Of a stretch of 64,000 nucleotides of DNA, positions 44,467 to 53,377 are shown piece by piece (position 1 is the stretch's first letter; each line of letters begins with the position of its first letter). The notes under the pieces are model-generated. The model was given only the letters and a program-made list of their open reading frames with translations. It did no database searches and was not told the origin of the DNA. Origin of the DNA: JAUIET01 sp039111475 (GTDB lineage Bacteria > Pseudomonadota > Gammaproteobacteria > Pseudomonadales > JAUIET01); assembly GCA_039111475.1 (NCBI GenBank), contig JBCCIP010000004.1, positions 151,265 to 215,264 of the forward strand. Direction: 5' to 3'. A program made the translations under genes and the position numbers.

Positions 44467-46098
44467 CTACTCTGTAGCGATCTGCAAAACAACCACTCGG
44501 GCACCGGCATCTCGCTCATTGCTACCCATAGCAACACGAACAGCATCGCTGTTACTGCTGTTTTGTGCAACAGAGAAGAATTCGTAGTCGTCGTCTACAC
44601 CGCCAGCATCGACCACCACAGTGCTTGGGTCTGGGTCGGCAAGTTCTATAATGCCTGTCCCAAATATGCTGGTATCGGGCATGCCGTCCGCTGTCAGCAT
44701 AAAGGCCGCTGGCACGTCGCCAAAGAGCCCGGTGATCAATGTGCGATCATCTGGCAGTACCACCATGTGACGAGCACGGTCTTCAGTGTCTGGGTTACCC
44801 AGACCTTCACTCTGAATGGCGATATTGCCGTCATTACCCCAGCTGGTATCTTCACTGGCAGAGTTGCCGGTGCTGGTGCGGAAGGCGACGACATCTTGCT
44901 TAATTGTGGATATATAACCAAGTGTAGACGGAGCACCCGTCGCGGTTACGCCACCATAGCCGGCCAGTACGTATGAGCTGGTACCCTGTTGAAGACCCAC
45001 GGCATAGGCTTCAGCAAAGCCACCGTCTACTTGGAAGGGATTGAACGCCGTCAGGCCACCTTGTGTGGGCACCAGCGCTTCATCACTATAACCAGCGAAA
45101 GTGGTGTCAAAGGTACCGTCTTCATTCAGGCGAATCGCCATAACATGGTGACGGATAGGATCTCCCGTAACGGCATCATCTCCCAGGTTAGTGTAGCCGG
45201 CGCCAACAATTTTGCCGTCCGCTTCTACAATGCCGCGACGCTGGTTGTCAGAGAAGTCGCCGGGCACAAAATAGGTGAACGCTTCACCGCCATTGAACAT
45301 TGGGTCAGGCATCGCACCGGTATCGCTGATGTTCATGCGTGCGATGTAACGATCGCGGTCGGTGCGAACAGCGTCTCTCGCCGGTCCATAACCGAATACA
45401 ACAACTCGGTCTTCGGTAACGCTGGGGTCACGTTGCAGGTCCCAAACAAAGTCCTCGGGTGCAGCAGCAGGCGCACCTGGGAAGGTGGCATTGTCGGCGT
45501 TAGCATAGCCAAAGGGTACTTCAACCTTGCCCATTGCATCGCCCCAGCCAACCGTCTGAGTGCCATCGGCTTCAAGGCGCATTAGGTAGACTGAGCGACC
45601 ACCTGCCGCATCATCGACGGCGTTGACCGCAACAACAACATCACCGCTAGGCAACTCAACAACTCCCAATGAGGTTTCATCGTTGCTGCCTTCTTCAGTA
45701 GTCGCTTCGAGTTCGACAAAGCCGTCACCGCCAAAGGTAGTGTCGGGGCTGCCGTCTGCAAACAAGCGACCTACCACAACCTGACGCGAGGCATCGTCAA
45801 GTCCGACGTGGCCTGACACGTAGATTTTGCCCGCCTGGGCAGCCGACGTAGCGTAAGTCATGCCGCGCAGGTCGTTGGCCTCGGTGAATATTCTGTCAGC
45901 AACCACCTGTAGGTTGGATGAAGAGGGACCGGCGGGACCTTGTGGCCCTGCTGCGCCGGCGGCACCATCTGCGCCGGCGGCACCATCTGCGCCGGCGGCA
46001 CCTGCAGGCCCTGTCGCGCCATCTGAACCATCGTCACAGCCAACCATACCCAGGGTTGCAATTGTTAACAGGGCAAGAGCGTATTTTTTGTAGCCCAT
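44467..46098 (-). CDS. Collagen-like, delta-60-repeat lipoprotein
   Basis: The 543-residue lipoprotein has lipobox GMVGC, then a Gly-X-Y run of about twelve triplets (GATGPAGAAGADGAAG and onward). A domain built from delta-60-type repeats follows (RLFADGSPDTTFGGDGFVEL, RLNEDGTFDTTFAG, FMLTADGMPDTS), likely a beta-propeller. It is acidic and probably faces outward. The ribosome site TAGGAGA is strong. It is the first gene of the imelysin-HTTM-DCC-receptor operon, with a Fur box about 160 bp upstream. It could be a surface metal- or chelate-binding protein; function is not known. Confidence 0.8.
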   Translation of the reverse strand: MGYKKYALALLTIATLGMVGCDDGSDGATGPAGAAGADGAAGADGAAGAAGPQGPAGPSSSNLQVVADRIFTEANDLRGMTYATSAAQAGKIYVSGHVGLDDASRQVVVGRLFADGSPDTTFGGDGFVELEATTEEGSNDETSLGVVELPSGDVVVAVNAVDDAAGGRSVYLMRLEADGTQTVGWGDAMGKVEVPFGYANADNATFPGAPAAAPEDFVWDLQRDPSVTEDRVVVFGYGPARDAVRTDRDRYIARMNISDTGAMPDPMFNGGEAFTYFVPGDFSDNQRRGIVEADGKIVGAGYTNLGDDAVTGDPIRHHVMAIRLNEDGTFDTTFAGYSDEALVPTQGGLTAFNPFQVDGGFAEAYAVGLQQGTSSYVLAGYGGVTATGAPSTLGYISTIKQDVVAFRTSTGNSASEDTSWGNDGNIAIQSEGLGNPDTEDRARHMVVLPDDRTLITGLFGDVPAAFMLTADGMPDTSIFGTGIIELADPDPSTVVVDAGGVDDDYEFFSVAQNSSNSDAVRVAMGSNERDAGARVVVLQIATE

Positions 46099-46256
46099 TG
46101 TATTCTCCTATTCTTTGCCTGCCTTATTTCCGGAAGCCGAAGCCGGTGTTCGGGCAGGGAGTGTAAAGTCTAAAGTGATGTGAAATGCTTTATCATCGGA
46201 ACCTGATTCGTCAATCCAAGCAGCTCTGGGGTTCGGCTGGCAAAGATACTAATGTA

Positions 46257-46275
46257 AATAGTAATCATTATCAAT
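46257..46275. promoter_or_regulatory. Fur box upstream of the HTTM/imelysin operon
   Basis: AATAGTAATCATTATCAAT matches the Fur core TAATCATTATC. It lies 159 bp upstream of the delta-60 lipoprotein start, reading leftward. Confidence 0.75.
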
Positions 46276-46765
46276 AAAATTAAGTTTATTCTCACGGATC
46301 GTTTAGTGCTCTGAACTTGGGCATCTCATTCGCATAGTGGTCCAGAGTACGCACTCGATACTCTGGCGACGAGAACGACATGATACTGGCGTGTGTTGAT
46401 CATGCGCATCGGATCAGATCGGAAAGGCGGGAAATGTAGGGTTCACGCCGGCTTTGTCGCATACAAGGTGATTGCTTTGCAGCAAGCAGAGCTGAGTTTC
46501 TAGACTACCAAGGCATCAATTAGGAAGCTTCACTCGTACGAAGCTAATAAACACAGTTATCGGCTTGGTACCGCAGCTTCTGTTTTGGATTTTGTTAAGC
46601 GACAGGTTTATAGATTGCTGCAACGCCTTCAGGTTGAAGCTGCTGTTGCGCTGCAGCTTCAATCACGAGTTGAGAAACACAAAATGCAAGCGGCTAATAC
46701 AGCCAAATCCACCATAGTCACCCTCAGTCAACGCAAAAAGTACTTTACGCGGCATTGCTGCTTTT
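46276..46765. other. Gene-free region with small inverted repeats
   Basis: No supported gene is visible between two Fur boxes. The region holds a palindrome CCAGAGTA-9-TACTCTGG at 46342-46366 and several AGCTTC/GAAGCT inverted pairs (46526-46545 and 46636-46660). A 60-residue frame at 46585-46767 is unlikely to be real, because it ends on the Fur box. Confidence 0.5.
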
Positions 46766-46784
46766 AATGATAATGGTTATCATT
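46766..46784. promoter_or_regulatory. Fur box before siderophore receptor
   Basis: AATGATAATGGTTATCATT is a strong Fur consensus match, 27 bp upstream of the ATG at 46812. Confidence 0.88.
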
Positions 46785-46811
46785 TAGATCTTTAATTCAC
46801 GGCAACCGACA

Positions 46812-48968
46812 ATGAGTACAGGCAGTAATCTTTTCGCAACCACAATCACTTTTACTCTATTGGCCGTCAGCGCTTTGGCTCAGGAACCCATTGCGAGCAA
46901 CGCGGAAGTCTCACCGCTGGAGACCGTGGAGGTTGTTGGGCAACTGACTCGCTACGGTGCAACAAAATCGCAAGTACCGATTGTTGAAACTGCGCGCTCT
47001 ATTTCCATAGAAACCTATGATCAATTCAACGACAAGGGCGCTTTAAATTTGTCGCAAACAGCCACTTACATGGCAGGCGTCAGTGCTGAAACCTTTGGCT
47101 TTGCCACTCGTGGTGATTGGCTGCGCGCGCGTGGGCATTCACTGCCTAGGTATCGTGATTCTATTCAGGAATTATTTGGTAATTACAACACTACGCGTGC
47201 CGAAACGTTCACGATAGAGCAGGTGGAGGTGCTGAGAGGGCCAGCGGCGGTACTGTACGGCCAGGGCTCACCGGGCGGTATCGTTAACTACGTCTCAAAA
47301 ACACCAAAGAGCGAGAGAGGCGGTGAGTTGATGGTAAGGGGCGGTTCATTTGACCGCATGGAACTGGGCGTTGACCTGACCGGCCCGTTTTCGCAGGGAG
47401 ATGATACCTGGTCTTACAGGTTGGTGGCACTCTACCGGGATTCTGATAGCCAGGTTGATTATGTTGAGGACAATACTCGATTGTTAATGCCCTCCATCAG
47501 CTGGCAACCGTCAGCAGCAACCCGCATAACATTTTTAGGGTTGGTGCAAGATACTGAGAGTGACTCAGGCTCGCAGTTTGTGCCTGTGGAAGGCACTCTT
47601 CAACCGCTGGCAAATGGTGGTTTTTTAAACCCAGATGTGTACATCGGCGAACCCGGTTTTAATCGATTCGATACAGAATCACGACAATTAACCTTACTGG
47701 CCTCTCACGAATTCAATGAATTTCTCGGAATTGAAGCAACGGCTTTACGACGCGATGGTGAAGCCGATTACCATCAGGCGTGGCCCGCTTTTCTCGGCAG
47801 CGGCGCGTCGAGATACATCAATGGAATCTTTGGGCCGGTGCTGGCGAGCGACACGATTGTGCCGCGCACTTTCTATCAGGCCGATAACGAATTTGAGCAG
47901 ACGGCTATCGACGTACGGCTGCGAGCAACGTTTGATACGGGTGTTGTTCAGCATGAAGTGCTAGCGGGTGTGCAATACCAGGCCGTGGAAACAGACAACA
48001 ACTTAAGTTATTTTTTCGGTGGCGGTGCGTTTGCCGGTGATTTCAGTTACGTGCTTGATCTGCAGAATCCGGTGTATACAGGTGCGCCCGACCAAGCTGT
48101 ATTCGACGCCATTTACTTCGATCAGCCCACGCAAAATGTAGACGATTATGGCCTGTACATATCCAATTTGATGAGTATTGGCGAATGGCGAATCACGATG
48201 GGAGCGCGATTTGATGAAGTCGACAACGACAACGGTGTGCTGTCTCAATCAGATTCTGACGTGTCACTCAGTGCAGGCGTGTTGTACCGCTTTGAAAACG
48301 GAATGTCTCCTTACATCAGCTACGCTGAATCGTTTGAAACAGTGGTTGGCAACATTACTGATCCGCAAACAGATACAGTTATTGACTCTCTCGAGCCGCA
48401 AATAGGTGAACAATTGGAAGTGGGAATCAAATACGAGCCCCGCGGCTTTCCCGCGTTGATTACACTGGCCTATTTTGACATCAATGTTTCCAATCTTGAT
48501 AACCCTGCGGACTTACCGTTAACGGCTGGTGCACAACTGGGGAAATCGGATATCGATGGCATAGAGTTGGAAGCCCGCATGAGTGTGGGCGATTTCACTT
48601 TTCACGCAGCGCTGTCAACACTCAATACGGAAGATCCGGACAGTTTTGCGCTGGCGTCCAATCCGGAACAACAGGCCTCACTGTGGGTGAGTTGGCAACC
48701 GCAGGGGCAGCTGGAAGGTTTGCGTGTGGGCGCTGGAGTCAGGCACCTAGGCCAGAGTGTCTCGGAAGATGCGGTGGTGCGATACGAAACGCCAGACTAT
48801 ACGCTTGGCGACCTCATGCTAGGCTATGAATTCGGCGATCATTGGGATTTTACGCTGAATATTCGCAACGTCGCAGATGAGGAGTATCTCACCTCGTGTT
48901 TAACTCGAGGTGATTGTTTCCCAGGCGTGCGTCGCACGGTGATGGGCAGTATTCGGTATACATTCTGA
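46812..48968 (+). CDS. TonB-dependent siderophore receptor
   Basis: The 718-residue receptor has a signal peptide (FTLLAVSALAQ), LETVEVVGQLTRYG as TonB-box region, plug motifs VEVLRGPAAVLYGQGSPGG and VNYVSKTPKSERGG, and barrel end GSIRYTF. It belongs to the ferric-siderophore receptor family like those at 23292 and 49504. A near-C-terminal Cys pair (TSCLTRGDCFPG) is typical of FhuA-like receptors for hydroxamates or citrate siderophores. It has a single-gene promoter with a Fur box just upstream. Confidence 0.92.
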   Translation: MSTGSNLFATTITFTLLAVSALAQEPIASNAEVSPLETVEVVGQLTRYGATKSQVPIVETARSISIETYDQFNDKGALNLSQTATYMAGVSAETFGFATRGDWLRARGHSLPRYRDSIQELFGNYNTTRAETFTIEQVEVLRGPAAVLYGQGSPGGIVNYVSKTPKSERGGELMVRGGSFDRMELGVDLTGPFSQGDDTWSYRLVALYRDSDSQVDYVEDNTRLLMPSISWQPSAATRITFLGLVQDTESDSGSQFVPVEGTLQPLANGGFLNPDVYIGEPGFNRFDTESRQLTLLASHEFNEFLGIEATALRRDGEADYHQAWPAFLGSGASRYINGIFGPVLASDTIVPRTFYQADNEFEQTAIDVRLRATFDTGVVQHEVLAGVQYQAVETDNNLSYFFGGGAFAGDFSYVLDLQNPVYTGAPDQAVFDAIYFDQPTQNVDDYGLYISNLMSIGEWRITMGARFDEVDNDNGVLSQSDSDVSLSAGVLYRFENGMSPYISYAESFETVVGNITDPQTDTVIDSLEPQIGEQLEVGIKYEPRGFPALITLAYFDINVSNLDNPADLPLTAGAQLGKSDIDGIELEARMSVGDFTFHAALSTLNTEDPDSFALASNPEQQASLWVSWQPQGQLEGLRVGAGVRHLGQSVSEDAVVRYETPDYTLGDLMLGYEFGDHWDFTLNIRNVADEEYLTSCLTRGDCFPGVRRTVMGSIRYTF

Positions 48969-48988
48969 AACCGGCGATCACGATTGGA

Positions 48989-49387
48989 TCATTCGTTAGT
49001 CTCTGACTGAACCCACAACCAGGTAGCCACCATCAGCATTATGGTACACCCCGCTAATTTGGCCCAATTGGGTAAGGACGTTACCAGCAGCAGGTAAATA
49101 GCACTCACACTCAGCATTGTGACAGCCGCTACCTTGGCTTTACGGGGGATTATTCGATGCAAAGTCCAATCTTGAACGTACGGTCCAAATCGAGGGTGTT
49201 GCCACACATAATCATGCAGTCGCTTCGAACCTCGTGAAAACGCCCATAGCGCTAATAGCATGAAGGGCGTTGTTGGTAGTATGGGCAAGAATACACCAAC
49301 AACGCCCAGTAAAAAAACAATGCGCCCAAGGCGACGAATAGAATACGAACTACCGCTCTTTCCCGCATAAGATGTGCAGACAGGCAA
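48989..49387 (-). CDS. DUF454 (YbaN-like) inner-membrane protein
   Basis: The 132-residue protein has three or four membrane helices. GVVGVFLPILPTTPFMLLALWAFSRGSKRLHDYV carries the DUF454/YbaN signature (positions about 31-64). Function is unknown. It converges with the siderophore receptor ending at 48968. It follows the receptor at 49504 by 116 bp in the same direction and may be read with it. DUF454 genes are recurrent near iron-uptake genes in gammaproteobacteria. Confidence 0.85.
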   Translation of the reverse strand: MPVCTSYAGKSGSSYSIRRLGRIVFLLGVVGVFLPILPTTPFMLLALWAFSRGSKRLHDYVWQHPRFGPYVQDWTLHRIIPRKAKVAAVTMLSVSAIYLLLVTSLPNWAKLAGCTIMLMVATWLWVQSETNE

Positions 49388-49503
49388 CCTTAAAAATTAC
49401 TGCTACATTGGTCGCATCATACCTTGAAGGAAATCCCTCATTCGTTGATTAAATGCCATACAGGCTGGTCGAGTACATTTCCCTTCCATAATAATACCGT
49501 CTG

Positions 49504-51621
49504 CTAAAGTTGATAACGCAGCTGAGCGATAATCTCACGAGGCGAGCCTGGAAAGTGCCCAGTGCGTTCCAGGAAACCACTGACCGCGTATTCCTTATCG
49601 AACACATTAAGTATGTTGATCTGCAGGCTAATCCTGTTCCAGGAGCTGGTCCAGCTGGCGTCAAACGTTGTGTAAGGTTGCACGCGCTGTGTGCCGCTGA
49701 AACCAAACTGCTCGTCAACAAAGTCAGCCCCGAAGGCAATCGATGAATCGATTGCACGGAAGTCATAGCGCGTCCAGATTCCGGCTTGATGCTCGGGTGA
49801 GTTGACAAAGCGGCTACCATCAGCAAACGAGTTTCTCAAGTCACCGCCTTTGACTACTCGCGTGTCGTTGTAGGCGTAGTTTGCCGTTAACGTCCAATTT
49901 TCTGTCAAATCGCCAACCACAGTGAATTCTATGCCCTCACTGTCGACTTCGCCCAGATTAATCACATCGGGCTGGCCGGGTTGGCCTTCCAATGGGTTGG
50001 TTACAGCAACATCCTGCTTGACTATCTGGTAGGCAGCCACCGTACTTAGCAACCGTCCTTCTAACCATTCTTGTTTCCAGCCAAGCTCCCACTGATGGCC
50101 TTTCTCAGGGTTCAAAAAGCCAAATTCTTCTGCACGGCCCTGGTTGCCGAGTGAAGTGGCTTTAAAACTCTCTGAGTAATTCAGGTAAATCGCCGCATTT
50201 GGAATGGGGCTATAGGTTAAGCCAAAGCGCGGCGAGACATGATCATCTGAGAATCTAAAAGCGATCGATTTGTTTACATCTTCGAAGTCGCTGTAACGGA
50301 AACCCAACATTAGACTCCATTGTTCATTGAATTGCGTATGAGTCTGCAGATAGAGTCCATAGCGAGTTAGTTGAGTGCCGTCACGATTAAGGTCGGTCAA
50401 GTTATAGCTACTGGGGTCGCTCTCGCCATAATTCAGTGTGAAGATGTTCAGGTCACGAACATTATCGGCTTCGTACCTTGCTCGCAAATACGAATACTCC
50501 GTATCCACGTCGTGGTAGTCTGCGCCAAACAGAAATTGGTGTTCCAGGCCGGCAACATCAAAGCGTCGAATAAAGTCGAGTGTCAGGCTGTATTCTTTGT
50601 TCGCACGAAACTGATCTCGGTACTCGCGGCGTACTGTGGCATCTTGAATGTTTGCTTCGCCATCACCATTCACATCTACCCAACCTCTGGGCTCGTGATA
50701 ACCTTGTTCTCGCTCATTGTCCAGGTATCGCAAGGTGCCGCGCATTTCGAAGTCGTTCGTGAAATGATGTCTGAGCTGCGTTTGCAAAATCAAAGCTTCA
50801 AGGTTTTGAAAATCCACCGCCTCATTAGTGTTGTACGACCGATCAACGATGAAATCTCCAGCGTCATTCACCAAGACGCCTCGCAGTCGGTGACCTGGTA
50901 AGCTCTGATCAACATAATCGACACTGGCATTCAGAGTGGATTTATCGCTTAACTGAAACAACAAACCCCCTGCAAATTCCAGGTTTTCCTCTTCGGCATT
51001 GTTACGAAAGCTGTCCTGCTTTTCATAAAACGCGCCAATACGGTAGGCAACTGTATCTGTCATCGGACCGGTCGTATCAACCGAGCCACCATAGAGGCTA
51101 AAGTTGCCGCCGGTGAGTGCAAGTTCTGTGGACGGTTCAAAGCTTGCTTGCTTGGTCACGTAGTTGATCATACCGCCCGGTTCGCCGCCGCCGTACAGAG
51201 CGGCTGCCGGGCCTTTTAAGATCTCAACACGTTCAACATTAAATAGCTGCGGTACTGAAAAACCCGAATACGGATCACCACGCACGCCGTCGTAAAAAAC
51301 GTTACCAGAATCACGGAAGCCTCTGAAGGTTACTCCGGAATAGCTGAATTCACTCACTCCAGCAATGGATCGATAAAGGTCAGTGATGTCGCGTGCGGCC
51401 TGATCGATAATAAGTTGGGCTGGCAAGACTTGTACGGATTGTGGTAACTCCAGGATTGACAAGTCTAACTTCGAACCAAGCTCCGTCGACTTCTGCAAGT
51501 AATACTGCTGCGCACGTCCAGTGACGTTAACTTCTTCAAGTGTTGATTCTTGTGCAATCGTCTGCATAGCAACACCTAAAACCAGTGTTGGAATGATGGT
51601 ATGAAATGAAAACCGCTTCAT
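49504..51621 (-). CDS. TonB-dependent siderophore receptor
   Basis: The 705-residue receptor starts at ATG 51621 with a strong AGGAGG-type ribosome site. The signal peptide ends near MQTIAQ. Plug motifs are PQSVQVLPAQLI, FRGFRDSGNVFYDGVRG, VEILKGPAAALYGGGEPGGMIN and YVTKQA, and the barrel ends IIAQLRYQL. It is a siderophore receptor family member with unknown ligand. A Fur box inside a long palindrome lies 31 bp upstream. Confidence 0.92.
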   Translation of the reverse strand: MKRFSFHTIIPTLVLGVAMQTIAQESTLEEVNVTGRAQQYYLQKSTELGSKLDLSILELPQSVQVLPAQLIIDQAARDITDLYRSIAGVSEFSYSGVTFRGFRDSGNVFYDGVRGDPYSGFSVPQLFNVERVEILKGPAAALYGGGEPGGMINYVTKQASFEPSTELALTGGNFSLYGGSVDTTGPMTDTVAYRIGAFYEKQDSFRNNAEEENLEFAGGLLFQLSDKSTLNASVDYVDQSLPGHRLRGVLVNDAGDFIVDRSYNTNEAVDFQNLEALILQTQLRHHFTNDFEMRGTLRYLDNEREQGYHEPRGWVDVNGDGEANIQDATVRREYRDQFRANKEYSLTLDFIRRFDVAGLEHQFLFGADYHDVDTEYSYLRARYEADNVRDLNIFTLNYGESDPSSYNLTDLNRDGTQLTRYGLYLQTHTQFNEQWSLMLGFRYSDFEDVNKSIAFRFSDDHVSPRFGLTYSPIPNAAIYLNYSESFKATSLGNQGRAEEFGFLNPEKGHQWELGWKQEWLEGRLLSTVAAYQIVKQDVAVTNPLEGQPGQPDVINLGEVDSEGIEFTVVGDLTENWTLTANYAYNDTRVVKGGDLRNSFADGSRFVNSPEHQAGIWTRYDFRAIDSSIAFGADFVDEQFGFSGTQRVQPYTTFDASWTSSWNRISLQINILNVFDKEYAVSGFLERTGHFPGSPREIIAQLRYQL

Positions 51622-51652
51622 AGTGTTTCCTCCTTCTGAACGAGTGGCTCAT

Positions 51653-51682
51653 GTTATTGCAAATAATAATCATTTGCAATAA
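51653..51682. promoter_or_regulatory. Fur box inside a long palindrome
   Basis: TTATTGCAAAT and ATTTGCAATAA form an inverted repeat around a Fur-like core (AAATAATAATCATTT). The layout matches the one at 17191-17216. It controls the leftward receptor and touches the receptor fragment starting at 51683. Confidence 0.8.
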
Positions 51683-51943
51683 ATGAAATCGCAAGAAGAA
51701 AATAAGTTAAAGAGCGAGCGACGATTTTCAGAAGCATTCAACGCCTATGCAAGCCTTGGCTTATTGAAAGCAGAATTCGATCAGTTTCCTTACGCGCTGC
51801 GAGGGTTGGGCTTTGATAATCTGGGGGGAAATGAATTTGCGCTTGCTTTCCGCACCCCAAACGCTGAGCCTTATTCTGGAAGCCGGTTTCTGAGCGAAGA
51901 CTCGGTTTGCAACGTATGGTCGATTGGTGGCTTTGATAAGTAA
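51683..51943 (+). pseudogene. Fragment of a TonB-dependent receptor barrel
   Basis: The 86-residue frame contains NAYASLGLLKAEFDQFPY and NLGGNEFALAFRTPN. This matches the late barrel segment of the receptors at 8424 and 25586 (LGLVETEFTDFP, GYVKTEFTEFP and LSGNEFIAAP). The signal peptide, plug and both ends of the barrel are missing. It begins immediately beside a Fur box, so it could be transcribed. It is most likely a deletion remnant. Confidence 0.7.
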
Positions 51944-52026
51944 CTCAGAAAACAAGCTTGGCAAATGCTGTTGTTGGCGCTTGTGTCGCGCAATTCACAC
52001 CGGCTTGCAACTAACCTCGGGTGCGA

Positions 52027-52087
52027 CAGTGTGTTAGGCGGGGGCTGTTTGGTGGAACAATCCCCAGGGGGGTCAACTAACACACTG
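52027..52087. other. Long stable hairpin, possible structured RNA
   Basis: CAGTGTGTTAG (52027-52037) pairs perfectly with CTAACACACTG (52077-52087). The outer CGA and TCG can extend the stem across a bulge. The interior can form a second hairpin, with GGGG and TGTT pairing to AACA and CCCC around a TGGTGG loop. There is no T-tract, so it is not an ordinary terminator. The gene-free stretch 51944-52291 contains this and a Fur box, and nothing else I can support. Confidence 0.6.
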
Positions 52088-52118
52088 GTCGACACCGAAG
52101 CTAGCTTACAAGTATGTT

Positions 52119-52137
52119 AATGATAATGATTCCGATT
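52119..52137. promoter_or_regulatory. Fur box upstream of small membrane protein and ahpCF
   Basis: AATGATAATGATTCCGATT is a good Fur match. It is about 155 bp upstream of the small membrane protein gene at 52292, and through it may affect ahpC and ahpF. Confidence 0.75.
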
Positions 52138-52291
52138 TGCAATAATTTTATTTGCTGGTACTCTAGGATTCGTGAACGGACGATTTGGGCAGCCTCTATT
52201 ACGTAATGATTGCTTGCACCTTGTCAGCGGTAAATAGCCAAGCGCATTTTGCGGGAGCAGAACAATACCTGAAAGAGAATACAGTCTCACT

Positions 52292-52648
52292 ATGTTGAGC
52301 TGCGTTGCATTGGCTGCGATTGGCATTGTCAGTAAAATTCAAACGGGCACAGACAGCGCGACGCCGTTGATTCCAGCGCTTTTGGCGCTAGTAATCGCCG
52401 CATTAGCCAGTCTGACCCGCAACTCTAAGTGGCGCGTGATCAGTCTGTCGCTGCTTATTGCACTAACGCTCTTGCTGGCTCTCGGCACCGCAAGTGCGGT
52501 TCCGGCAATACTAGCGGGCACTGGCGGAGTTAGCATAACGGCATCGAACATCGCTCGCGGGCTTTCACTGCTGATCAGCGTATTTCTACTTTTTTTATCC
52601 ATACGATGTTTGCGCCGGCGTGAAGGTTTCATCAGATCCAAAAAATGA
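52292..52648 (+). CDS. Small four-helix membrane protein
   Basis: The 118-residue protein has four hydrophobic segments (about 1-14, 26-41, 48-72 and 88-106) and a basic C-terminus (RCLRRREGFIRSKK). It has no recognised domain. An in-frame TGA lies 24 bp upstream of the ATG, so this is the earliest start. It lies downstream of a Fur box and 90 bp before ahpC, suggesting expression in iron or oxidative stress. Confidence 0.6.
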   Translation: MLSCVALAAIGIVSKIQTGTDSATPLIPALLALVIAALASLTRNSKWRVISLSLLIALTLLLALGTASAVPAILAGTGGVSITASNIARGLSLLISVFLLFLSIRCLRRREGFIRSKK

Positions 52649-52738
52649 AATTTTAGGTAGAGGTTCGTATTTTCGGGACGGTACTGGGAGTCGGCCGGCA
52701 ATAAACGGCACCCAAGCAAGCAAAGTCGGAGACTAACC

Positions 52739-53302
52739 ATGGCAGTGATCAATACACACATTAAACCCTTCAACGCTCAGGCATTTCGTGATGGCGAATT
52801 TATTGAGGTGAGCAGCGAGGATGTTAAGGGTAAATGGGCAATATTCTTTTTTTACCCTGCGGATTTTACCTTCGTTTGCCCAACGGAATTAGGAGATCTG
52901 GCAGATCATTACGAGGAGTTACAGTCGCGTGGTGTGGAGGTACTGTCGGTGTCAACAGATACTCACTTCACCCATAAGGCATGGCACGAAGCATCTGAAA
53001 CCATTGGAAAAATAAAGTACACCATGTTGGGGGACCCCACCGGAGAGATCACACGCAATTTCGATTGCATGCGCGAAGAGATGGGGCTGGCTGATCGTGG
53101 GACATTTATCGTTGACCCAGATGGAGTAATACAGGCCATGGAGATCACGGCTGAAGGCATAGGCCGAAATGCCCACGAACTGGTTCGACGCGTGAAAGCG
53201 GCGCAATATGTGGCCGCTCATCCCGGCGAAGTATGCCCTGCCGCGTGGGAAGAGGGCGAAGACACATTGGCGCCGTCGCTTGATCTGGTTGGCAAGATTT
53301 AA
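52739..53302 (+). CDS. ahpC: Alkyl hydroperoxide reductase C (peroxiredoxin)
   Basis: The 187-residue 2-Cys peroxiredoxin has the peroxidatic motif FYPADFTFVCPTE (Cys near residue 47) and the resolving Cys in HPGEVCPAAW (near 166). It reduces hydrogen peroxide, organic peroxides and peroxynitrite in the cytoplasm and is recycled by AhpF. The length and motifs match E. coli AhpC closely. Ribosome site CGGAGA lies before the ATG. A GC-rich spacer of 75 bp separates it from ahpF. Confidence 0.96.
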   Translation: MAVINTHIKPFNAQAFRDGEFIEVSSEDVKGKWAIFFFYPADFTFVCPTELGDLADHYEELQSRGVEVLSVSTDTHFTHKAWHEASETIGKIKYTMLGDPTGEITRNFDCMREEMGLADRGTFIVDPDGVIQAMEITAEGIGRNAHELVRRVKAAQYVAAHPGEVCPAAWEEGEDTLAPSLDLVGKI

Positions 53303-53377
53303 CGCATAACAAACGGGGAGACCCCTGCCGCCGCCTCGGAGGCAGGCCACCCCCCCTCACTTTTTGGGAGGCCTAAA

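Noticed and set aside
46585..46767. 60-residue rightward frame in the gene-free region
   Set aside because: It ends on a Fur box, has no ribosome site of note and has biased composition from small inverted repeats.
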